Virus record (IMG/VR): IMGVR_UViG_3300000117_000371
Location: 1-20,165 of that record
Length of the DNA: 20,165 nt
Source of the DNA: a virus
Strand: one strand, 5' to 3'
Shown: piece after piece, positions 1 through 3,794 of the stretch
Layout of the letters: each line of letters starts with the position of its first letter
Numbering within the stretch: the stretch's first letter is position 1
Notes under the pieces: model-generated
Seen by the model: the letters and a program-made list of their open reading frames with translations, nothing else
Database searches by the model: none
Told to the model about the DNA's origin: nothing
Made by a program: the position numbers and the translations under genes

Positions 1-397
1 GGATCTGCTCCCATACGTCAGGCTTCATGTCTGCGTACTCGTCCATCACGAGAAACTTCAAGGACACACCACGCATTGTCTCTGGCCTGTCGGCTCCTTT
101 GAGACTAATCATGGCCCCGTTGACCAGCCTGATCTGCAGGTTGTTGATGTGTGATCCTGCAATCACAGGGTGTCCTAGCTCTAAGAGGGTCTGCCACATA
201 ATGTCACGGGCTTGTCCCTGAGTAGGCGCAACGTAAAACACTTGCCCTTTGTCGGACTGTAAGGCGTTGATAATTAACATCCAAGCTGCTAGTCTGGACT
301 TTCCTGTCCGTCGTCCTGCAGCAACTACCTTAAACCGTGTCGGATCAGAGTAGACTTCTTGCTGCCACGGTAGTAGCTGTACGTTTAAGTCAGTCAC
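1..397 (-). CDS. terL: Terminase large subunit, N-terminal part (runs off the window)
   Basis: This is the packaging motor ATPase that drives DNA into the procapsid; the nuclease half lies beyond position 1. The reverse strand reads openly from a GTG at 397 to the window edge, about 132 residues. A Walker A motif (AAGRRTGKS) lies near residues 27-35, an adenine-binding-type Gln pair (PWQQE) sits upstream of it, and a Walker B motif with catalytic acid (FLVMDEYADM) lies near residue 120. These three in this spacing are characteristic of phage large terminases. The GTG start lies 5 bases after the endolysin stop. No strong Shine-Dalgarno is visible and the frame stays open a little upstream, so the exact start is less certain than the identity. 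The gene follows terS, one unknown gene and the endolysin in one leftward unit. Confidence 0.93.
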   Translation of the reverse strand, partial: MTDLNVQLLPWQQEVYSDPTRFKVVAAGRRTGKSRLAAWMLIINALQSDKGQVFYVAPTQGQARDIMWQTLLELGHPVIAGSHINNLQIRLVNGAMISLKGADRPETMRGVSLKFLVMDEYADMKPDVWEQI

Positions 398-402
398 TGT
401 GT

Positions 403-744
403 TTAGTATGTCCAGATCACTGGGGCAGAACCCCGTGTGTCTACGTGAATAAAGTCACTAGCGACGCCAACCCCAGCGAAACCCATTGCTAAAGCCTCTC
501 TTATAATCGTGTACCGTTGAGCAGAGTTAGTTATCTTTATGTCTGCTGCTATGCCTTGCGCGTGAGTTCCCGGTACATCTTTCTTTGCTTCTATAGGGTG
601 CTGGGGTGACCTGTAGCCACTAGTGATAACAAAAGGAAAACCACAGTGATCTCTGAGTTTATCTACCTTTTCCATGAACTCAGGGTCCATGTGGTTTTCA
701 CCTGTATGTTGACAGTTGAACTCGTCTACTGTAAAGTGCTTCAT
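403..744 (-). CDS. Endolysin, peptidase M15 family (L,D/D,D-peptidase, zinc-dependent)
   Basis: This 113-residue protein is expected to cut peptide crosslinks or stem peptides in peptidoglycan and release virions. It has the M15A-type pattern: SGYRSPQH (42-49), GTHAQGIAADI (59-69) and SDFIHVD (96-102). By family comparison His61, Asp68 and His100 would hold the zinc, and Asp97 or a neighbour would take part in catalysis. The length is typical of single-domain M15 phage endolysins. There is no signal peptide and no cell-wall-binding domain, so a holin would be needed to reach the wall; I do not recognise a holin in the window. Its ATG overlaps the stop of the upstream gene by ATGA, suggesting translational coupling. 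A tail-associated wall hydrolase is the alternative, but the position between the terminase genes favours lysis. Confidence 0.88.
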   Translation of the reverse strand: MKHFTVDEFNCQHTGENHMDPEFMEKVDKLRDHCGFPFVITSGYRSPQHPIEAKKDVPGTHAQGIAADIKITNSAQRYTIIREALAMGFAGVGVASDFIHVDTRGSAPVIWTY

Positions 745-1058
745 TTCTTTTTAGTTGTTTTCTTCTTGGGCTTAGCCTCATTCATTGTTTTAGCTGCCTT
801 AGTAACATCGTTGTTGTACGCACGTTCACAGTGACCGTCATCAAACACAAAGTTAATAGATGAGTTCATCCATGCCCAAGCCTTAGACTTGTCCTTGAGC
901 CTGTAGGAGCGTCCTGAGACGGACTCGTTAGCGTTGTCACCAAAGAAAACAGCTACGTTAACTAACTGAGAAGTAGCATCACCTACCCGTACAACGTAGT
1001 CCAGAGCTTCTTTCAGTGCTGTATCAACCTTATCCTGTGACATCAACTGCTTCTCCAT
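741..1058 (-). CDS. Small conserved phage protein of the terminase/lysis cassette, function unknown
   Basis: The protein has 105 residues with an ATG at 1058, preceded by a strong Shine-Dalgarno (GAGGGAG, minus strand, 1068-1074) at 9 bases. The frame stays open further upstream, to an ATG at 1145, but that would overlap terS far more. The middle carries a pattern I recall from small proteins beside lysis genes in many phages and prophages: a Gly-Asp-x-x-x-Glu-Ser-x-Ser-Gly-Arg-x-Tyr-Arg segment (40-53), a Trp pair (61, 63) and HCERAY (76-81). The tail is strongly basic (KKKTTKKK). There is no convincing membrane span, so it is not an obvious holin. It overlaps terS by 29 bases and the endolysin by ATGA. 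The function is unknown; a lysis or packaging accessory role is inference from position. Confidence 0.78.
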   Translation of the reverse strand: MEKQLMSQDKVDTALKEALDYVVRVGDATSQLVNVAVFFGDNANESVSGRSYRLKDKSKAWAWMNSSINFVFDDGHCERAYNNDVTKAAKTMNEAKPKKKTTKKK

Positions 1059-1440
1059 CAATAGTTTCTCCCTCTTGAGGGCTTGTAAAAACTTCTGTAG
1101 CTCCAACGCCAGTAATGTTGATCTGTATTGCACTTCTCCCTGCATCTTTTACAACTTCCTTTTCAAATGCGCCTACTGGCAGAATACGATCCATTACTAG
1201 TTTCCACGCAGCAGCTTGATTCTTGTGGTCGTGGTCTAGTGCAGCTTCAAATATGGTTTCTAAAACTTTGGCTGACTTAGGACTAGCCAGCATACGGGCC
1301 TTGTACTCATTAATTATTGCAGCGTCGCCCTTTGGACGACCTCGGATTCCTCTAGAACCCTTCTTTTTTGCTACAATTTCTCCTTTTTTTGGACGGCCAC
1401 GGCCTCTCTTTGGCGGTTCTTGGGTGTCTTCGTCTGACAT
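1030..1440 (-). CDS. terS: Probable terminase small subunit, with AT-hook-like N terminus
   Basis: This protein of 136 residues is likely to recognise the packaging site and load the large terminase. The N-terminal 40 residues are very basic with two AT-hook-like cores: RGRGRPKK at 12-19 and RGRPKG at 33-38. A helical central part follows (about 42-90; the stretch AAAWKLVMDRILPVG at 77-91 resembles small terminases of podovirus-like phages), then an acidic, flexible tail. It is the first gene of the leftward unit, about 100 bases downstream of a near-consensus promoter and two genes before the endolysin and terL, the usual neighbourhood for terS. The identity rests on position, size and general resemblance, not on a diagnostic motif. 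A DNA-binding regulator is the alternative. Confidence 0.68.
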   Translation of the reverse strand: MSDEDTQEPPKRGRGRPKKGEIVAKKKGSRGIRGRPKGDAAIINEYKARMLASPKSAKVLETIFEAALDHDHKNQAAAWKLVMDRILPVGAFEKEVVKDAGRSAIQINITGVGATEVFTSPQEGETIDGEAVDVTG

Positions 1441-1478
1441 TATCCAGTACCTGTCTGTTTTACACGTTTTCGCATGAG

Positions 1479-1508
1479 TCCCCTAACTTAAGTATACAGA
1501 TGAGGGGA
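1479..1508 (-). other. Hairpin in the 5' leader of the leftward transcript
   Basis: A 6-bp inverted repeat (TCCCCT at 1479-1484, AGGGGA at 1503-1508) encloses 18 bases that contain the palindromes CTTAAG and GTATAC. It lies between the predicted transcription start near 1544 and the terS start at 1440, so it would fold in the leader RNA. It has no T-run and is not a terminator. The loop is long, so significance is uncertain. Confidence 0.3.
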
Positions 1509-1550
1509 TCTATACGAACCCTTTACTAGTAATACTTAATATCTGAATAT

Positions 1551-1579
1551 ATTATATCATACTTTTATCTAGAAGTCAA
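1551..1579 (-). promoter_or_regulatory. Near-consensus sigma-70 promoter for the leftward (terminase/lysis) unit
   Basis: On the minus strand TTGACT (1574-1579) is followed by exactly 17 bases and then TATAAT (1551-1556). A TG one base before the -10 makes it an extended -10 promoter. That is 11 of 12 consensus bases at optimal spacing in an AT-rich context. Transcription should start near 1544 and give a leader of about 100 bases before terS. Host RNA polymerase with its housekeeping sigma factor should read it directly. Confidence 0.82.
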
Positions 1580-1780
1580 GGATTATTTATGGTAATATTT
1601 CATAAGAATACTAATTACTTCTTTAGTTTTTACTCCATTTAGTCTCCTTAAGGCCGCCCAAGGAAACACGAGTTAAAACAAAGGGTTAGCCCTTATGTTA
1701 ATTCAGGTATTATTACCCCTTTTTCTAAAATTACCCTCTTGCAAACTTGGGTGGCAACCACACGCGACGACATGCGCCAA

Positions 1781-1815
1781 CCCCGGCCCCCGGTACCCTA
1801 AAGAACCCCACCCCC
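1781..1815 (-). other. G-quadruplex-type motif
   Basis: The plus strand has five C-runs: CCCC 1781-1784, CCCCC 1787-1791, CCC 1796-1798, CCCC 1806-1809 and CCCCC 1811-1815. The minus strand therefore carries five runs of three or more G with loops of 1, 7, 4 and 2 bases, which meets the usual G-quadruplex rule. It directly abuts the DnaA-box cluster. Folding is a prediction from pattern only. Confidence 0.5.
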
Positions 1816-1825
1816 AAGGCCGAAG

Positions 1826-1873
1826 TTATCCACAGGTTGTCCACAGGTTGTCCACAAGCCCGAGTTATCCACA
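1826..1873 (+). promoter_or_regulatory. Cluster of four DnaA-box sequences, same orientation
   Basis: The perfect box TTATCCACA occurs at 1826-1834 and 1865-1873, and the variant TTGTCCACA at 1837-1845 and 1848-1856. All are on the plus strand. The first three start at an 11-base pitch and the fourth 17 bases after the third. TTATCCACA matches the high-affinity bacterial DnaA consensus TTATNCACA; the variants differ at one position. The cluster sits in the only large intergenic gap, beside an AT-rich stretch. It could be a DnaA-dependent origin, a DnaA-controlled promoter element or a DnaA titration site. Confidence 0.78.
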
Positions 1874-1934
1874 GGGTTACGAAAGGTAACACAGGTAACA
1901 CGAGTGTGGGGACCAGAGAAGTACCCTCTGGACT

Positions 1935-1964
1935 ACACCAGCATCCACCAGCATCCACCAGCAC
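1935..1964 (+). repeat. Three tandem copies of a 10-bp iteron-like repeat
   Basis: The units are ACACCAGCAT (1935-1944), CCACCAGCAT (1945-1954) and CCACCAGCAC (1955-1964), identical apart from edge positions. A 10-bp period keeps each copy on the same face of the helix, as protein-binding iterons do. The repeat lies between the DnaA boxes and the rightward promoter area. The binding partner is unknown. Confidence 0.6.
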
Positions 1965-1999
1965 ACACAGGACAAACCCCCTGCCAGACTCGCTTAGGC

Positions 2000-2049
2000 T
2001 TGTCAACTATTTATTGTTGGTAATATCCACACAAAAATAATTGTTGACA
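2000..2049 (+). promoter_or_regulatory. Candidate rightward promoter area with a 7-bp inverted repeat
   Basis: TTGTCA (2000-2005) and TAATAT (2021-2026) resemble -35 and -10 elements, but the spacing is only 15 bases. A perfect TTGACA follows at 2044-2049 without a good -10 at normal distance; the closest, TAGATA at 2072-2077, is 22 bases away. TGTCAAC (2001-2007) and GTTGACA (2043-2049) are exact inverted repeats and each covers a possible -35, so a dimeric regulator could act here. Some promoter must lie here for the early genes, but which elements are used is uncertain. Confidence 0.4.
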
Positions 2050-2050
2050 T

Positions 2051-2110
2051 TCGTTTGGCTTAGGTGCAACCTAGATACATCGAAGCAACACTAAACACTA
2101 AACCAAACGA
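2051..2110. repeat. Imperfect 13-bp inverted repeat before the first rightward gene
   Basis: TCGTTTGGCTTAG (2051-2063) is the reverse complement of CTAAACCAAACGA (2098-2110) at 12 of 13 positions, with 34 bases between. Inside it lies the small palindrome TAGGT-GCA-ACCTA (2061-2073). The right arm ends 10 bases before the ATG at 2121 and precedes the ribosome-binding site GAGGG. It could be an operator or, if transcribed whole, a leader hairpin affecting translation. Confidence 0.45.
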
Positions 2111-2120
2111 GGGTTAACAA

Positions 2121-2381
2121 ATGAGCAACGATACATACAACGGATGGAAAACCTTTGAAACTTGGCAGGCTTCTCTGTGGCTCTCAGAGGCTGATACACT
2201 GGGGCGACTACAGGCTGACAGTTGGAAGCGGGTAGACGCTGAGGACGTCGAGAGCTTCGTCTACGAGCTTATCGAGGGCCAAGAAACCCAAGGTCTGATG
2301 GGAGATATATTCAACAGTTGGATTTCGTGCGTCAACTTCCACGAGATAGCGGATCACTACAACCAAGATTTAGAGGGTTAA
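2121..2381 (+). CDS. Small early protein of the NGW-x-x-x-ETW type (DUF7249-like), function unknown
   Basis: This 86-residue protein is encoded by the first gene of the rightward unit, with a GAGGG ribosome-binding site 9 bases or so before the ATG. It opens with YNGWKTFETWQASLWLSE (6-23), a pattern I recall from small phage and plasmid proteins with the consensus NGW-x-x-x-ETW-x-x-x-LW; DUF7249 is the name I would expect from a domain search. The remainder is acidic and probably helical. First position after the control region suggests very early expression, but the biochemical role is not known and I do not propose one. Confidence 0.8.
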   Translation: MSNDTYNGWKTFETWQASLWLSEADTLGRLQADSWKRVDAEDVESFVYELIEGQETQGLMGDIFNSWISCVNFHEIADHYNQDLEG

Positions 2382-2384
2382 ACC

Positions 2385-2516
2385 GTGAATATTACAGAAC
2401 ATTTCTCAGCCTTGACTGCCGTTGTGGTCATTGTTATTCTACTCGGTATCGTAGGTGAGTTAGAACTTCGAGACATTGAATACATTGAACAAAACCAACA
2501 GGAGCAAAGACGATGA
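2385..2516 (+). CDS. 43-residue single-span membrane peptide
   Basis: A GTG at 2385, with AGAGGG at 2372-2377 about 7 bases upstream, opens a 43-residue frame ending in a TGA that overlaps the next ATG (ATGA). The peptide has a short polar start, one hydrophobic segment at about residues 9-24 (LTAVVVIVILLGIVG), then a charged tail rich in Glu, Gln and Arg. This is the layout of a small inner-membrane protein with the N terminus outside or a short anchor. It fills the exact gap between its neighbours with coupled overlap, which supports it being real. Function is unknown; an early membrane-acting peptide or a holin-like protein are possibilities without direct evidence. Confidence 0.62.
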   Translation: MNITEHFSALTAVVVIVILLGIVGELELRDIEYIEQNQQEQRR

Positions 2517-2752
2517 GCAAGATGCCGTGTAGTATTACTGACGACCCCCTTAACGACTACAGCCACTGGTACGAACGTACAGGGCCTTACGCACGCATAC
2601 CGTACCTAAAGAATACGAGCATGTGTGAAGGGTGCTACCAGTTAGTTGATAAGGTAGATGAAGACACTGGTTACTGTTCCGAGTGCCAATCAGACCACGA
2701 AGAAGAGCAGTTTTACAAACACGTAGCAGATAACTGGGGAGTGGAGTTGTGA
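2513..2752 (+). CDS. Small zinc-ribbon-like early protein
   Basis: This 79-residue protein has two CxxC pairs, Cys38/Cys41 and Cys55/Cys58, separated by 13 residues. That is a zinc-ribbon or treble-clef-like arrangement that usually binds zinc and often serves protein or nucleic-acid contacts. An acidic stretch (DHEEEQ) follows and the ends show no known domain. The start overlaps the membrane-peptide stop by ATGA, with GGAGC upstream. Its stop overlaps the GTG of the sigma-like gene, so the three are probably translated together. Many phage early proteins of this kind modify host enzymes, but the target here is unknown. Confidence 0.78.
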   Translation: MSKMPCSITDDPLNDYSHWYERTGPYARIPYLKNTSMCEGCYQLVDKVDEDTGYCSECQSDHEEEQFYKHVADNWGVEL

Positions 2753-2955
2753 AAGAGACAGAGCAGGGAAACCTAAAACCCATGACGTACAGGCAAATCG
2801 CAGAGGTCTTGGGCATATCGCCCGAGTCCGTCCGTGCCATCGAGTTCAAGGCGCTACGGAAGCTACGCAGCCAAGGAAAACTTGACAAGTTCCGTGATAT
2901 GTGTGACGGTACATGGCGTGATGAAGATAAAGGCGTAGGGAGAAATACCAAATGA
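2749..2955 (+). CDS. Sigma-70 region 4-like HTH protein
   Basis: The gene encodes 68 residues from a GTG start that overlaps the previous stop (GTGA), with GGGGAGTGGAG upstream as ribosome-binding site. Residues about 12-41 (MTYRQIAEVLGISPESVRAI followed by EFKALRKLR) match the helix-turn-helix of sigma-70 region 4.2, including the usual motif of a helix, GIS turn, SVRxIE recognition helix and ALRKLR end. Regions 1-3 are absent, so this cannot be a complete sigma factor. It could contact -35 DNA, the beta flap of host RNA polymerase, or both, and so redirect transcription. A simple DNA-binding repressor is the alternative. Position among the early genes and the lack of a phage RNA polymerase in the window fit a transcription-control role. 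Confidence 0.8.
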   Translation: MKETEQGNLKPMTYRQIAEVLGISPESVRAIEFKALRKLRSQGKLDKFRDMCDGTWRDEDKGVGRNTK

Positions 2956-3158
2956 CAACTACACGAGGTGAGATAGACCCACAGTACGAGATAATGCTCT
3001 CAGACATGGCCGAGTGGTCCCACTGGTCCGCTAGTGTGTACGAGGATGACGGGAGCAAACTACAGGACCACTACGCTTACTACCGTAAGTGGTCTTACAA
3101 TAAGCTGGAGAGTGAGTGGGAGGGTTTCTTCGGGAGGGACTACAGCAATGCACTGTAA
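2952..3158 (+). CDS. Small early protein rich in Trp and Tyr, function unknown
   Basis: This protein of 68 residues starts at an ATG that overlaps the stop of the sigma-like gene (ATGA). It is notable for its aromatic content: five Trp and six Tyr, with a WSHWSASVYED stretch (22-32) and a YRKWSYNKLESEWEGFFGRDY end. It carries a net acidic charge with no Cys and no membrane span. I recognise no family. Tight coupling to both neighbours supports a real gene. It shares no obvious motif with the other small early proteins. Confidence 0.72.
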   Translation: MTTTRGEIDPQYEIMLSDMAEWSHWSASVYEDDGSKLQDHYAYYRKWSYNKLESEWEGFFGRDYSNAL

Positions 3159-3375
3159 AGCGTGTGATTGTTTACTGGAAGAAGAAATAGATAACAACAT
3201 GCAACTGTGCTTTGGTTGTAACTTCGTGGCTGTGGCGGCTCAAATGGGACTCGACGAGCTGATCGAAGTTGACCAAAGTAATTCAGGTAATATTTCACAG
3301 TACGGTATAAATCTTGAAGAAGTACAGCAGATCGCTGGTACAATATTAACGAAGGTTAGCAAGCAAGATGGTTAA
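3148..3375 (+). CDS. Small zinc-ribbon-like protein
   Basis: This 75-residue protein starts at the ATG at 3148, chosen because GGGAGGG (3132-3138) lies 9 bases upstream and the coding frame before it shows shadow sequence of the previous gene. Two CxxC pairs, Cys3/Cys6 and Cys21/Cys24, would bind one zinc ion at the very N terminus; the rest is acidic and helical. It overlaps the previous gene by 11 bases and precedes the single-strand binding protein by a 33-base gap. The function is unknown. It is the second separate zinc-ribbon-like protein in this early cluster. Confidence 0.75.
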   Translation: MHCKACDCLLEEEIDNNMQLCFGCNFVAVAAQMGLDELIEVDQSNSGNISQYGINLEEVQQIAGTILTKVSKQDG

Positions 3376-3408
3376 CCTTTTTGTTTAACAACCAAGGGAT
3401 TAAAACTT

Positions 3409-3792
3409 ATGAATACTATAGAAGGCTTAGTTGCATTCAGTAACGTAACCGAACACGACGTGTACAACGGTCAGAGTACTGGTAAATATTCACTTACTAT
3501 CACTATGGAAGACGCTGTAGCTGATGAGCTGGCATCCAAAGGTGTAAAGATCAAGGAGTACCAGCCAGAGGACAAGGTATTCAAGCAACGCAAGTTTACC
3601 AGTAAGTTTGACTTACGCGTCATCGACGCTAACGATAACACTTACTCTGGTGAAATCCCCCGCAACTCCCGTGTCCGTTTGTTGTACAACCTCGGCCCAG
3701 CCGTAGGTGAACACGGCACTTCGACGTATCTCAACGCTATACGTGTAATCGAAGAAGCACCTCAAGAAGTCGCAGAAGGTGTGGACTTTTAA
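3409..3792 (+). CDS. Single-stranded DNA-binding protein, T7 gp2.5-like
   Basis: This protein of 127 residues would coat single-stranded DNA at the fork and recruit polymerase and helicase. It is short for gp2.5 (about 230 residues in T7), but it has an N-terminal hydrophobic beta pattern consistent with an OB fold, several Lys/Arg and aromatic residues in the middle (KVFKQRKFTSKFDLRV, 57-72), and an acidic C-terminal tail ending in a Phe (EAPQEVAEGVDF). A terminal acidic tail with a final Phe is the hallmark of gp2.5 and is needed for protein contacts. It lies directly before the primase-helicase gene, 2 bases apart. AAGGGA serves as ribosome-binding site. Confidence 0.78.
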   Translation: MNTIEGLVAFSNVTEHDVYNGQSTGKYSLTITMEDAVADELASKGVKIKEYQPEDKVFKQRKFTSKFDLRVIDANDNTYSGEIPRNSRVRLLYNLGPAVGEHGTSTYLNAIRVIEEAPQEVAEGVDF

Positions 3793-3794
3793 CT

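Larger units (their letters stand above)
1441..2120. other. Gene-free divergent region: putative replication origin and control region
   Basis: This 680-base gap separates the leftward terminase/lysis unit from the rightward early/replication unit. From left to right it holds the terS leader, a strong leftward promoter, an AT-rich stretch (about 1520-1680), a short hairpin (AAGGG-TTAG-CCCTT, 1681-1694), a C-rich block with G-quadruplex potential on the minus strand (1781-1815), four DnaA-box sequences (1826-1873), GGTAACAC twice (1885-1892, 1894-1901), a decamer tandem repeat (1935-1964) and inverted repeats in front of the first rightward gene. ORFs here have biased composition with no recognisable protein, so I read none as real. 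An AT-rich segment next to DnaA boxes and repeats is the classic plan of a bacterial-type origin; calling it the phage origin is inference. Confidence 0.6.

Noticed and set aside
1700-1726. GGTA-TTAT-TACC followed by CCTTTTT as a terminator
   Set aside because: Stem of only four pairs and no upstream gene reading toward it.
1731-2040. Open frames on both strands through the control region (about 91-97 codons)
   Set aside because: Composition follows the C-rich block and repeats, no ribosome-binding site or family resemblance, and both strands are open at once; regulatory DNA explains it better.
2749-2955. Complete sigma factor
   Set aside because: Only the region 4-like part fits in 68 residues; core-binding region 2 is missing.
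1590-3298. GGTAATATTTCA repeated near 1590 and 3287
   Set aside because: A single 12-base match is expected by chance in a window of this size, and one copy lies in a coding gene.
3372-3392. GGTTAACC next to TTTTT between a zinc-ribbon gene and the SSB gene as a terminator
   Set aside because: An 8-base palindrome cannot form a stable hairpin, and it lies inside a continuous operon.
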